Part shown: positions 37,788 through 46,394 of the stretch, in pieces
Layout: each line of letters opens with the position of its first letter
Numbering within the stretch: position 1 is the first letter of the stretch
Assembly (NCBI RefSeq): GCF_013394165.1
Contig: NZ_CP041330.1
Coordinates: forward strand, 1,054,001 to 1,118,000
Source of the DNA: Pseudoalteromonas sp. Scap06
GTDB taxonomy: Bacteria; Pseudomonadota; Gammaproteobacteria; Enterobacterales; Alteromonadaceae
Length of the DNA stretch: 64,000 nt
Reading direction: 5' to 3'
The notes under the pieces: generated by a model
What the model was told of the DNA's origin: nothing
Databases searched by the model: none
What the model saw: the letters and a program-made list of their open reading frames with translations, nothing else
Made by a program: the position numbers and the translations under genes

Positions 37788-37810
37788 AAAAGTGGCTTTT
37801 AGCCACTTTT
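37788..37810 (+). terminator. Terminator after the MYG1-family gene
   Basis: AAAAGTGGCT / AGCCACTTTT, a 10-bp perfect stem with a TTT loop. The right arm ends in T4 and then AATATT. Confidence 0.8.
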
Positions 37811-37830
37811 AATATTCCCCTACTTAACTC

Positions 37831-37920
37831 AAGCTAGCCTATTGCAACTCAATTCAATGTAGTTAGCGCTGAAATAGCTGCTTGAGATAGATTTATTATC
37901 TCGTGTTCAGGTTACTTACT
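37831..37920 (+). repeat. Dispersed repeat, copy 2
   Basis: Core 37831-37890 matches the reverse complement of 19221-19281 at about 50 of 61 positions; weaker similarity goes on to about 37920. It lies between the MYG1-family terminator and tyrA. Non-coding. A short ACTCC tandem (three units near 37931-37945) follows but looks incidental. Confidence 0.7.
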
Positions 37921-38049
37921 GCCTTACCCCACTCCACTCCACTCCACCTTGGTCTTAGTTGATAGACAGGTGGCGATCTTTTCCATAATTTGCCTTTTAA
38001 CCCCCAACGTATCCTGTTAGTATTTATCGTATTGATTAGTTTACTTTTT

Positions 38050-38067
38050 TGTAATTATTAATTTACG
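38050..38067 (+). promoter_or_regulatory. TyrR-like box upstream of tyrA
   Basis: TGTAAT, six bases, TTTACG. The TyrR consensus is TGTAAA-N6-TTTACA; two positions differ, and the G and C that are invariant (14 bases apart) are kept. It sits 30 bases before the tyrA start, where a bound TyrR would block transcription, as known for E. coli aroF-tyrA. Confidence 0.5.
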
Positions 38068-38096
38068 ATTTTGCTTTTTTGGGATGGAATGAGAAC

Positions 38097-39230
38097 GTGG
38101 CAGAGATAAGTGATTTAGCGCAGCTAAGAACAGACATAGATGAATGCGATGCGCAACTGGTTGCCTTACTTGCAAAACGCAATGGCATTACTCAACAAAT
38201 AGGCGCAATAAAACAACAAACTGGCGCGCCATTACATGCACCCGATAGAGAAGCCAATTTATTAGCTGCGCGACGCCAAGAGGCTATTAATCAAGGTGTG
38301 AATCCTGATTTAGTTGAAGACATTCTCAGACGCATGATGCGTGAAGCTTATCAAAATCAACAAGCCAAATTAGCCTGTGCCGATCCACGATTATCGCCAA
38401 TTGTTATTGTTGGCGGTGAAGGGGCCATGGGGCAGTTATTTGCAAAACAATTTCAGCGCTCGGGATACGAAGTCAAAATTTTAGATAAAGCGCAGCAATC
38501 GCAGGCAGTCGATATTCTAAAAGGTGCAAAACTGGTGATGATCAGTGTACCAATAAATGCCCTTGAAACAGTTGTTAATGCACTACCGAAACTTGATGAT
38601 GATTGTTTGCTGGTTGATATTACATCAGTTAAACAAGCCCCATTAACGGTACTTAAAAAAGTACATAGCGGGCCTGTTGTTGGCTTACATCCCATGTTTG
38701 GCCCTGATATTTCTCATTGGGTGAAACAAACTGTGGTGGTATGCGAAGGGCGCAGTCATGAGGTGGCGCAAGGGTTATTAAAGCAGCTACAAATATGGGG
38801 TTGTCAGTTAGTTGAGCTAGATGCTAAAAAGCATGATGAAGCAATGCAAATTATTCAGGTTATGCGCCATTTAACCACCTTTGTGTACGGTCAGTTTTTA
38901 GCAAAACAGGGGCATACACTTGCCGAGTTAAGAAGTTGCTCATCACCTATTTATCAATTAGAGCTAATGATGGTTGGCCGTTTATTTGCGCAATCGCCAG
39001 AGCTATACACCGATATTATGTTAGCGCAATTTGACAATGTCGAAAGCTTATTAGCGCAGTATCAGTCGCTGTTTTCAGAGACGCTTGAAAAGCTAAAAGC
39101 AGGAGATAAGCCCGCATTAATTGATGCTTTTGCAGATGCAAAGTCTTACTTCTCAGATTCAACGGCGCATTTTTTAACCCAAAGCCGTAGTTTATTAAAT
39201 AAAGCGAATGATGCGAAAGTACTCGATTAA
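38097..39230 (+). CDS. tyrA: Bifunctional chorismate mutase / prephenate dehydrogenase (T-protein)
   Basis: 377 aa. Chorismate mutase domain (1-90: LRTDIDECDAQLVALLAKR, PDREANLLAARR) fused to an NAD-dependent prephenate dehydrogenase (about 95-377: VIVGGEGAMGQLFAKQF, VPINALE, VGLHPMFGPD, SSPIYQLELMMVGRLFAQSPELY). It leads to tyrosine. I start at GTG 38097 with GGAATGAG ahead; the longer frame from TTG 38079 contains that site. Convergent with pheA across a shared terminator. E. coli TyrA is 373 aa. Confidence 0.95.
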   Translation: MAEISDLAQLRTDIDECDAQLVALLAKRNGITQQIGAIKQQTGAPLHAPDREANLLAARRQEAINQGVNPDLVEDILRRMMREAYQNQQAKLACADPRLSPIVIVGGEGAMGQLFAKQFQRSGYEVKILDKAQQSQAVDILKGAKLVMISVPINALETVVNALPKLDDDCLLVDITSVKQAPLTVLKKVHSGPVVGLHPMFGPDISHWVKQTVVVCEGRSHEVAQGLLKQLQIWGCQLVELDAKKHDEAMQIIQVMRHLTTFVYGQFLAKQGHTLAELRSCSSPIYQLELMMVGRLFAQSPELYTDIMLAQFDNVESLLAQYQSLFSETLEKLKAGDKPALIDAFADAKSYFSDSTAHFLTQSRSLLNKANDAKVLD

Positions 39231-39251
39231 AAAGAATAGCTCCGTGAAAAG

Positions 39252-39273
39252 AAAAGGGCCGCTAGGCCCTTTT
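39252..39273. terminator. Bidirectional terminator between tyrA and pheA
   Basis: AAAAGGGCC / GGCCCTTTT, a 9-bp stem with a GCTA loop between the convergent genes. U tracts in both directions. Confidence 0.88.
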
Positions 39274-39282
39274 AATATTCGA

Positions 39283-40440
39283 TTAGTTTTCAACACTAAC
39301 AGCTTGTAAAGACTCACTTTGATAACAACCAAGTACACGAACATATTGAGTGTGCTGTTTAAGCTCTTCTAATGCATGCTTCACTTGGTTATCGATTAAG
39401 TTAGCCTCCAAGTCTACATAAAACACTTCTTCCCACGGATTGCCAGGAGTGGGCCGAGACTCTAGTTTCACTAAATTAATATTATGCTGTTTAAAAATCA
39501 TTAACGCATCGGCAAGCGATCCGGCTTGTTGTTTGGTTGACATAATTAAACTGGTTTTAGTAGGTATTTGAGTTGATACTTGCAGTGGTTTTCGTGCAAC
39601 AACAATGAAGCGGCTATGATTTTCTTTTTGATTGGCAAGATTCGCCTTGATCACTTCAAGGCCTACATTTTTACCAGCTTGCGCTGAGCCGATAGCTGCA
39701 CTGTTTGGTGTGTCAAGAGCTGACTTTAATGCACTTGAGGTCGAATCACAGGTTTCATGTTGAAGTTCACCAAGACCCTGTAAAAAACGACTACACTGGG
39801 CAAAGGGTTGTGGGTGTGCAAATACCTTAGTTAATTGGCTTAACTCAGTTCCTGGGGCTGCTAATAAGCAATGCTCAACGCTATGAGTAACTTCACCGAC
39901 AATAGAGACTTGTGCATGCTGCAGTAAATCAAATACTTCATTAATACTACCCGAACTGGTATTTTCAATTGGCAGTAAGCCAAAGTCGGCTTGACCTTTT
40001 TCTACTTTACCGGTGATTTCTTCAAATGAGGTGCAACCAATTTCAACTAATTTACCCTGGCGACGGCTAAAATATTTATGACATGCAAGCTGACTATAAG
40101 AGCCTTGACCGCCTAAATACGTTACGCGATGGGTTTCACTGAGTGCGTCAGGGTTTAAATTCTTTTGAAGCATGGCTTGTTGATGCAATACGGAGTCTTC
40201 TAATATCGTTTGAAACACGTTGTTAACGTAGTAAGCGTCAAGCCCTAAGGATTTGCCATAGCCAATAAGTTTTTCGAGCAAAGCCAGTTCACGGGCCTCA
40301 TCACGAATGGGTTTATTATTTGCAATTTTATATTCAACTACGCCATGACTAATGCGGCGTCGCTTTGCTAGTAAAACAAGTAAATCGGAGTCGATTTCAT
40401 TTATATCGTGCCTGAGAGTATCAAGTACATCGTTGCTCAT
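39283..40440 (-). CDS. pheA: Bifunctional chorismate mutase / prephenate dehydratase (P-protein)
   Basis: 385 aa. Chorismate mutase (1-90: LRHDINEIDSDLLVLLAKRRRIS), prephenate dehydratase (about 105-285: TYLGGQGSYSQLA, GLLPIENTSSGSINEVFDLL with the catalytic Thr, ENHSRFIVVAR) and a C-terminal ACT domain (about 297-375: SLADALMIFKQHNINLVKLESRPTPGNPW), the site of phenylalanine feedback. It leads to phenylpyruvate. Transcription is preceded by a leader peptide and attenuator. Confidence 0.96.
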   Translation of the reverse strand: MSNDVLDTLRHDINEIDSDLLVLLAKRRRISHGVVEYKIANNKPIRDEARELALLEKLIGYGKSLGLDAYYVNNVFQTILEDSVLHQQAMLQKNLNPDALSETHRVTYLGGQGSYSQLACHKYFSRRQGKLVEIGCTSFEEITGKVEKGQADFGLLPIENTSSGSINEVFDLLQHAQVSIVGEVTHSVEHCLLAAPGTELSQLTKVFAHPQPFAQCSRFLQGLGELQHETCDSTSSALKSALDTPNSAAIGSAQAGKNVGLEVIKANLANQKENHSRFIVVARKPLQVSTQIPTKTSLIMSTKQQAGSLADALMIFKQHNINLVKLESRPTPGNPWEEVFYVDLEANLIDNQVKHALEELKQHTQYVRVLGCYQSESLQAVSVEN

Positions 40441-40480
40441 TTGGTTTTCCTCATTCCAAAAATATCACTGATTTTGCAGT

Positions 40481-40512
40481 GAAAATAAAAAAGCCTCCCA
40501 GTTGGGAGGCTT
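40481..40512 (-). terminator. Attenuator terminator of the pheA leader
   Basis: AAGCCTCCC / GGGAGGCTT, a 9-bp stem with a 4-base loop; on the minus strand it is followed by T6-A-T4. It lies between the leader peptide and pheA. An upstream segment, GAGGCTT on the minus strand (40546-40552), can pair with the 5' arm AAGCCTC (40506-40512), which would prevent the terminator from forming. Confidence 0.85.
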
Positions 40513-40554
40513 TACTATTCGATTGATTTTATCTCACAAACAGGGAAGCCTCTT

Positions 40555-40608
40555 CTATATAAAGAAGCTAAAAAAAGAAAAAAAAGTGTGTGAGTAATTT
40601 ATATTCAT
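40555..40608 (-). CDS. pheL: Phenylalanine leader peptide (17 aa)
   Basis: Seventeen codons, MNINYSHTFFSFFSFFI, with six Phe in the last nine residues, ending TAG 43 bases before the attenuator stem. E. coli PheL (15 aa, seven Phe) works in the same way: scarce Phe-tRNA stalls the ribosome on the Phe codons and lets the antiterminator form. The AAGGG before the ATG is only 1-2 bases away, and the best promoter would start transcription at about this ATG, so translation initiation is unusual. Too short to be found by normal gene callers. Confidence 0.82.
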   Translation of the reverse strand: MNINYSHTFFSFFSFFI

Positions 40609-40614
40609 ACCCTT

Positions 40615-40643
40615 AATGTATGAAGTGTCACTCCCAATGTCAA
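40615..40643 (-). promoter_or_regulatory. Candidate pheL-pheA promoter
   Basis: On the minus strand TTGACA (40643-40638), 17 bases, TACATT (40620-40615). The -35 is perfect. The predicted transcription start at about 40608 coincides with the leader ATG. A second, weaker -10 (TATATT) lies further upstream. Confidence 0.5.
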
Positions 40644-40794
40644 CAAGCACTTACCTGATGTGGATTTTTTACCTAATATATGTACAAAAGGCGTTGTTTT
40701 TTAAAAGTTTATAAATAATTTATAATTCTGATTTAAGTTCTGGTATATTTCTATTACTTACGAAAATAATAATTATAAATAAGGTTGGCTTTTT

Positions 40795-43700
40795 GTGTAT
40801 CGACGCCCTCCATCTCGATTTGGCATAAACTCACTCAGTGTAAAGTTATCATTGTTGATCTCTGGCATCTGTTTAGTGGCAGGTATTTGCGCGGCTGCAT
40901 TAATGCTCAAGTCAGAAGAAAAACAGCTTGTTTTTGAAGAGCATGAGGTATTAAAGCAATCAAATGAATTATTAATAAACCAGTTTAACAACTTGATAGC
41001 GACCAAAGTTAAAATAGCAGAGCAAGCTAATATTGTTGTTAGCGAGCAGCTATTTGAGGGCCAACTGTCTTTTAAAAATAATACTACACAGACAATGCAG
41101 CTCACCAATGATGGCTCAGTGCGCAGTGCATCAGCGGATGGACTATCAGCCGCGTTTATTCCCCAAGCTGCATACTCTCCCTTTTATAAACAGCTAATTG
41201 CTGATTCTGAATCGCTTTGGAAAGTTATTTCACCTACGTTAATTCAAGATTTCTATAATTTTTACCTTATAACTGAAGATAACTTTATTCGTGTTGCACC
41301 ACCAAACTGGGCACTTAATGTTCCCGGAGATTATACGTTTAATCAAAGTGAAAGCTTTAATTACGCTAAGTCGTTAACCAATCCACAACGTGATCCGCAG
41401 TGGTCTAGGGTTTACTACGATAACGTATGGAACAAATGGGTTGTGAGTTTAATTGTCCCTATTTATAACGATGATGAGTTTTTAGGCGTTACAGGCAGCG
41501 ATATGTCACTCGACTCCTTAATATCGCAATTACCCGTAGGCGGAAAAGAAAAACACCTTGTAGTATTTGATGAGCAAGGGCAATTATTAGCGCACCCAAA
41601 CTTAGGTTCTGATAGTTATACAAAATACGGTGAGACAGGTAAAAAGCTGCTACCAGAAGACTTTATTTCCCCAGAACTAAAGCGCGTAATTGATAGCGCT
41701 GGACAAATACAGTTACCAGAATATGCCGATTCATTTTCACTAAATGATGAAGACTATATTATCAATATTCACAAAGTGGAAGGCGTAAACTGGTATGTGG
41801 GTGTATATCAAAAACGTTCCTCAACGTTATCGGCATTGAAAGATTTAAAACTTAAGTTTTTTGGTTTATTTATTCTGTATGCCATTTTAGTTGCTTTACT
41901 ATTACACCAAGCACTTTACCAATTGGTATTAAGACGCTTACATTCGTTGGTTTATGCAGTTACTAACTTCGGTAAAGGTCATCTAGAAATTGAGTTTCCA
42001 AAAGAAAACAAAGATGAAATTGGCACGCTTAATGGCTCATTCAAAGACATGACCATTGAAATACGTAAACTCATTGATGGCTTAAATCAGCGTATAATAG
42101 AGAAAGAAATCGCGGAGAAAGCAGCAAACCGCTTATCTAAAGCGGTTGCGTTCTCGGGTACGGGCGTGGTGATCACCGATGAAAATTTTGTCATTGAATA
42201 CGTTAATCCAAAAATGTTGGAGATGACTGATTTTGTCGAGAATGATTTCTTACGCCAGCCATTACTGACAATTATTGCCAATGAGATGACCATGTTGGTA
42301 GAGGATATTGACATTGATTTGCGTAATCGTAATTACTGGCGAGGAGATACGCTTATAGAAGCGCTAAATAAGCCGCCAATATGGGTATCGCTCAGTGTGT
42401 CACCTATTCGAGAAGATGGTGGTAAAATCACTAGTTACGTGGCATCAGCACAAGATATTTCGTTTGTGAAAGAAAGTCAGCGAAAAATGGAACAGCTCGC
42501 TTATTTTGACACACTAACTGGGCTGGCTAATCGTACATTCTTTAGAATGCAACTTAGAAAGTCGATGGCGCTTGCTGAAAGAGGGCGTTACTCGTTTGCT
42601 TTATTTTATTTTGATCTGGATGAGTTTAAGCGTATTAACGATACCTTAGGCCATGATGCGGGCGATCAGCTATTGGTTGAAGTGGCAACACGCTTAAAAC
42701 AGCGCTTACGAGCGGAAGATACCATAGCCCGTTTAGGGGGGGATGAATTTGCTGTTCTACTTAGTGGTATTGAACATCAAAAAGAAGCATCTGAAGTCGC
42801 TGACACTATACAAAAAACCTTAAATCAGCCGATAAAACTTGGCAGCAATGAAGTGATTGTTAGTGCAAGTATTGGTATTACCTTAGCGCCTTTTGATAGC
42901 CTAGAAGAAGATCAGTTATTAAAGCATGCCGATTTAGCTATGTATGAAGCAAAAGCCAAAGGGCGTAATACCTTCCATTTTTATAGCCAAGATTTAAATG
43001 CAGCAGCTAATGAACGATTATTCCTAGAAAATGAGTTGCGTCATGCGATTAAAGAAAAGCAACTCACGTTACATTACCAGCCACAAGTTGATTGTCGCGA
43101 TAATAGCGTGGTGGGGTATGAAGCATTACTTCGTTGGTTCCATCCTACGCAAGGGTTTATTCCTCCGACTAAGTTTATTCCGATAGCTGAGGCAACGGGT
43201 TTAATTGTGGAGCTCGGTAAATGGGTGCTACAACAAGCGTGTGAGTTTACGAAGCGACTAGAACAACAAGGTAGAGCAAGTAATATGTCGATCAATCTGT
43301 CAGCAAGACAGTTTAAAGACGCAAGCTTAGTGCCTATGCTGAAAAAAATAATTATAGAGACGCAGATTAATGCTAAAAGTCTGCATCTTGAATTAACCGA
43401 AAGCATGCTGATGGGGAATGTTGAAGCGGCTATTGAGCAGTTACATCAACTTAAAAAGTTGGGTATCTCAATTTCTATTGATGATTTTGGTACGGGTTAT
43501 TCTTCACTTAGTTACCTTAAGCGTTTCCCTGTCGATATTCTTAAAATTGATCGCTCGTTTGTCAAAGATATACCTGAGGATGATAACGACATGGAGATCA
43601 CTGCGGCCATTATTGCTATGGCACAAAAGCTGAAGCTTGATGTAGTTGCCGAAGGGGTCGAAACAATCGAGCAAGTTGAGTTTTTACAAAACAATAATTG

Positions 43701-43797
43701 TTTTATTGTTCAAGGCTATTATTTTAGTAAGCCAGTGGCTGAGGATGATATTCCCGCATTATTTGATCAATTAGCAGCGCTAAAAATTATTAAATAA
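40795..43797 (+). CDS. Membrane sensor with dCache-type, HAMP, PAS, GGDEF and EAL domains
   Basis: 1000-aa cyclic-di-GMP signalling protein. TM1 at about 15-37, a large periplasmic double-Cache-like domain (about 40-345, with GVTGSDMSLDSLISQLP), TM2 at about 357-377, HAMP (about 380-430), PAS (about 448-560), GGDEF (motif intact, RLGGDEF at about 647) and EAL (YEALLRW at about 773, with LTESMLM and IDDFGTGYSSLSYLKRFP). Both catalytic motifs look functional, so it could make or degrade c-di-GMP. GTG start. Monocistronic; the ligand is unknown. Confidence 0.9.
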   Translation: MYRRPPSRFGINSLSVKLSLLISGICLVAGICAAALMLKSEEKQLVFEEHEVLKQSNELLINQFNNLIATKVKIAEQANIVVSEQLFEGQLSFKNNTTQTMQLTNDGSVRSASADGLSAAFIPQAAYSPFYKQLIADSESLWKVISPTLIQDFYNFYLITEDNFIRVAPPNWALNVPGDYTFNQSESFNYAKSLTNPQRDPQWSRVYYDNVWNKWVVSLIVPIYNDDEFLGVTGSDMSLDSLISQLPVGGKEKHLVVFDEQGQLLAHPNLGSDSYTKYGETGKKLLPEDFISPELKRVIDSAGQIQLPEYADSFSLNDEDYIINIHKVEGVNWYVGVYQKRSSTLSALKDLKLKFFGLFILYAILVALLLHQALYQLVLRRLHSLVYAVTNFGKGHLEIEFPKENKDEIGTLNGSFKDMTIEIRKLIDGLNQRIIEKEIAEKAANRLSKAVAFSGTGVVITDENFVIEYVNPKMLEMTDFVENDFLRQPLLTIIANEMTMLVEDIDIDLRNRNYWRGDTLIEALNKPPIWVSLSVSPIREDGGKITSYVASAQDISFVKESQRKMEQLAYFDTLTGLANRTFFRMQLRKSMALAERGRYSFALFYFDLDEFKRINDTLGHDAGDQLLVEVATRLKQRLRAEDTIARLGGDEFAVLLSGIEHQKEASEVADTIQKTLNQPIKLGSNEVIVSASIGITLAPFDSLEEDQLLKHADLAMYEAKAKGRNTFHFYSQDLNAAANERLFLENELRHAIKEKQLTLHYQPQVDCRDNSVVGYEALLRWFHPTQGFIPPTKFIPIAEATGLIVELGKWVLQQACEFTKRLEQQGRASNMSINLSARQFKDASLVPMLKKIIIETQINAKSLHLELTESMLMGNVEAAIEQLHQLKKLGISISIDDFGTGYSSLSYLKRFPVDILKIDRSFVKDIPEDDNDMEITAAIIAMAQKLKLDVVAEGVETIEQVEFLQNNNCFIVQGYYFSKPVAEDDIPALFDQLAALKIIK

Positions 43798-43802
43798 GCA
43801 AG

Positions 43803-43830
43803 AATTGCGGGTTAACCACCCGCAATTTTT
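43803..43830. terminator. Terminator between the GGDEF-EAL gene and yciH
   Basis: AATTGCGGGT / ACCCGCAATT, a 10-bp stem with a 5-base loop and trailing T's. It overlaps the end of the convergent yciH gene. Confidence 0.75.
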
Positions 43831-44141
43831 ACTTTAAATTTTAATCCTTCTAAAATCGCTTTTAATTTGTCGCGATCATCACCTTGTACTTCAATAACAC
43901 CTTCTTTTACTGCGCCCCCTTGGCCCATCTTACTTTTTATTGTTTTTGCTAACTTTTTCAAATCATGCTGTTGTGGATCAAGACCAACAACCAGCATTAC
44001 ACCTTTACCTTTTCGGCCTTTGGTTTGACGTTCTATGCGAATTGACCCGTCTTTAAATAGTTTTACATCCAGTTCTTTTTCTGGCTTTGGCTGATCAATT
44101 CGCCCTGTTGCTGTTGAATACACTAAGTGACTATCACTCAT
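43812..44141 (-). CDS. yciH: SUI1-domain protein YciH (translation factor)
   Basis: 109 aa from ATG 44141 (MSDSHLVYST), chosen over the longer frame because AGG precedes it at about 8 bases and the family begins so. SUI1 fold: IRIERQTKGRKGKGVMLVVGLD, LKKLAKTIKSKMGQGGAVKEGVIEVQGDDRDKLKAILEGLGF-like end. The family resembles eukaryotic eIF1 and discriminates against non-canonical initiation in E. coli (YciH). Single gene. Confidence 0.92.
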   Translation of the reverse strand: MSDSHLVYSTATGRIDQPKPEKELDVKLFKDGSIRIERQTKGRKGKGVMLVVGLDPQQHDLKKLAKTIKSKMGQGGAVKEGVIEVQGDDRDKLKAILEGLKFKVKIAGG

Positions 44142-44371
44142 AATTAACCTACTTAAGATTGAATATAATAATGCGGCAAATAATAACAAATTTGTGAAGC
44201 AAAGGCGTAATTTTTGCACCTAAGCTGAACACCTTTTAATGCCCCCAAAGATAAAGCAACCAGTTTAAATACCGCAATTATATCTATGAATAAAAGTGTT
44301 TAAAGATTTTAAAAAAGCACTTTAAATTGGCTAGCACTATAAAAACATCCATGCTACTATTTCGGCATTAT

Positions 44372-44387
44372 AGATGTATGGACGTCC
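44372..44387 (+). promoter_or_regulatory. Possible tandem Met box (MetJ site) at the GAF gene start
   Basis: AGATGTATGGACGTCC agrees at 12 of 16 positions with two abutting MetJ boxes (AGACGTCT). GGACGTCC is a perfect palindrome. It overlaps the candidate start codons, so it could be chance. Weak. Confidence 0.3.
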
Positions 44388-45049
44388 AAATGGTTAATTC
44401 TTACTTAGAGTATGCTCAACTTAATGTTGAGCCACAGTTAATTCACGCTGAGCTAGAAAAGCTTGAGCAATACCTAAATAAAAATGCTGCACCAGCCGTG
44501 CGTTGGGAATATCAAATTCCTGAGCTAGGTGAAGGTGGGGCATGTAGTTTATTTGGTTACCTACAGGATGAGCCGTTTAAACTAAGCGATTATGTCAGCC
44601 AAAGTACGCAAACAACTGAAAAATTAGCGCAACTTCAATTGATTGTTGACTACGTCATTGAAAACACAAAGCTTGATTGGTACGGCATTTATCAGAATAC
44701 CCACACCAATGAAGGGGAGCAGTTATTAAAGCTGGCTTATTTTGGTGCGCCGAGTCGTCCTTTATTTCCGCTTACTGCTGAATTTGCGACTGCCAGCAAT
44801 AACGTTCAAGTAGCGCTTAGTGGTAAAGGGCGCGTTATTAATAATGTTGAGCAGTATTTAGCGGCAGGCGGTGAATATTACACCTGTGATCCGAAAGTAA
44901 AAGCAGAAGCCTGTTTACCGCTATTTAATGCACAACATCAGTGTATAGGTATTGTTGATGGTGAAGCCTTCAGCACTGATTTTTTTGATAAAGCGACGCT
45001 CGCGTTATTAATTGCGTGCTGCATTAAAATTCCTCACTTTTTAGTGTAA
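44378..45049 (+). CDS. GAF-domain protein, distantly like free methionine-(R)-sulfoxide reductase
   Basis: About 223 aa from ATG 44378 (start uncertain; ATG 44351 or 44390 are possible and no good ribosome site is visible). The C-terminal 150 residues form a GAF domain. LDWYGIYQ and YTCDPKVKAEACLPLF align with the fRMsr (YebR) motifs NWAGFYLL and ACDAASNSEIVLPL, keeping the catalytic-type Cys (about residue 170). The two resolving cysteines of YebR are absent. It may be an oxidoreductase or only a sensor. Followed by the aromatic aminotransferase. Confidence 0.65.
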   Translation: MDVQMVNSYLEYAQLNVEPQLIHAELEKLEQYLNKNAAPAVRWEYQIPELGEGGACSLFGYLQDEPFKLSDYVSQSTQTTEKLAQLQLIVDYVIENTKLDWYGIYQNTHTNEGEQLLKLAYFGAPSRPLFPLTAEFATASNNVQVALSGKGRVINNVEQYLAAGGEYYTCDPKVKAEACLPLFNAQHQCIGIVDGEAFSTDFFDKATLALLIACCIKIPHFLV

Positions 45050-45053
45050 ATAA

Positions 45054-45077
45054 CACTAGTCAATCTAGTGAGTTTTT
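45054..45077 (+). terminator. Terminator after the GAF gene
   Basis: CACTAG / CTAGTG, a 6-bp stem with a TCAAT loop, followed by AGTTTTT. Short, but placed 5 bases after the stop codon. Confidence 0.55.
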
Positions 45078-45127
45078 ATGTTAAGCTTATCGCAACAGCT
45101 AACCCCTAAATAACGAAGAGATAGCCA

Positions 45128-46318
45128 ATGTTCTCAGTATTAAAACCATTACCAACAGACCCTATTCTTGGCCTTATGGCGGCCTACAAGCAAGATACTA
45201 ACCCAAATAAGATTGACTTAGGGGTTGGTGTATATAAAGACGAGCAGGGGAATACCCCAGTATTAAAGTCAGTAAAAAAAGCAGAAGCATTTCGTTTAGA
45301 AAATGAAATGAGCAAATCTTACATTGGTCTTGCTGGTAATTTAGATTACTGTCAACAAATGGAAAATCTTCTACTAGGTGAACACCCTGCATTATTAGCT
45401 AACCGCGTACGCACAGCACAAGCTCCTGGCGGTACTGGTGCACTTCGTGTTGCTGCAGAATTCATTGTACGTTGTAATCCAGATGCAACTGTATGGGTAA
45501 CCAATCCAACGTGGGCAAACCACATTAGCTTATTTGAAGCTGCAGGCTTAACGGTAAAAGAATACCCATACTACGATTACGAAAACAAAGATTTATTGTT
45601 TGATGAAATGGTTGAAACACTAACACAGGTGCCTAAGGGCGATGTGGTGTTATTACATGCATGTTGTCACAACCCAAGTGGTATGGATTTAAACGAAACA
45701 CAATGGAATACTATTGCTGAACTTGCAAAAGATGTGGGTTTTACGCCATTAATTGATATTGCATATCAAGGTTTTGGCTCTTCTTTAGAAGAAGATGCGA
45801 ATGGTTTACGTATTTTAGCCAATGCGGTTGAAGAGTTGATCATTTGTTCATCATGTTCTAAAAACTTCGGCTTATACCGTGAGCGTATTGGTGCCTGTTC
45901 AATCATTGCAAAAGACAGTGCAACAGCTGATATTTCAAACTCGGTGTTATTAAGTGTGGTACGTAGCATTTATTCTATGCCGCCAGCGCACGGTGCAGAC
46001 ATTGTAAACACTATTTTAAGCAGCACAGAATTAACGCAGCTATGGCACAGTGAACTTGATGAAATGCGTAACCGTATTAATGGTTTACGTAGTTTAATTA
46101 AAGACAGCCTGGCAGCAAAAGATATTGCTCAGGACTTCTCGTTTATTGACCGCCAACACGGTATGTTCTCTTTCTTAGGTATTAATAAAGAGCAAATCGA
46201 GCGCCTACAAAAAGAATACGGTATTTACATTGTCGGTTCTAGCCGTGTTAACGTAGCAGGTATTAGCCAAGCAAATATCAACTACTTTGCTAACGCAGTT
46301 GCTGATGTTTGTAAGTAA
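45128..46318 (+). CDS. tyrB: Aromatic amino acid aminotransferase
   Basis: 396-aa PLP enzyme of class I (aspartate aminotransferase fold), forming Tyr or Phe from the 2-oxo acids. Seen: IDLGVGVYKDEQGNTPVL, GGTGALRVAAEF, LLHACCHNPSG, DIAYQGFGSS and the PLP-Lys in CSSCSKNFGLYRERIG. The family Arg is in SSRVNVAGI. Length equals E. coli TyrB/AspC (397/396 aa). The aromatic-biosynthesis neighbourhood (tyrA, pheA) favours TyrB over AspC; specificity is inferred. Confidence 0.88.
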   Translation: MFSVLKPLPTDPILGLMAAYKQDTNPNKIDLGVGVYKDEQGNTPVLKSVKKAEAFRLENEMSKSYIGLAGNLDYCQQMENLLLGEHPALLANRVRTAQAPGGTGALRVAAEFIVRCNPDATVWVTNPTWANHISLFEAAGLTVKEYPYYDYENKDLLFDEMVETLTQVPKGDVVLLHACCHNPSGMDLNETQWNTIAELAKDVGFTPLIDIAYQGFGSSLEEDANGLRILANAVEELIICSSCSKNFGLYRERIGACSIIAKDSATADISNSVLLSVVRSIYSMPPAHGADIVNTILSSTELTQLWHSELDEMRNRINGLRSLIKDSLAAKDIAQDFSFIDRQHGMFSFLGINKEQIERLQKEYGIYIVGSSRVNVAGISQANINYFANAVADVCK

Positions 46319-46348
46319 TCAGTAAGAAGCTTTGGCTTTTAAATAATA

Positions 46349-46378
46349 AAAAAACCGCACACTCGTTGCGGTTTTTTA
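46349..46378. terminator. Bidirectional terminator after tyrB
   Basis: ACCGCA / TGCGGT stem with a 7-base loop, A6 on the left and T6 on the right; the convergent DUF3379 gene ends just beyond. Confidence 0.9.
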
Positions 46379-46394
46379 TTGTTTCTATAATGGC

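Noticed and set aside
37931..37945. Tandem ACTCC units before tyrA
   Set aside because: Only three 5-bp units; too short to claim a functional repeat.
45045..45062. TyrR-like half site (TGTAAA-N6-TAGTCA) before tyrB
   Set aside because: Only one half matches, and it overlaps the stop codon and terminator of the GAF gene.
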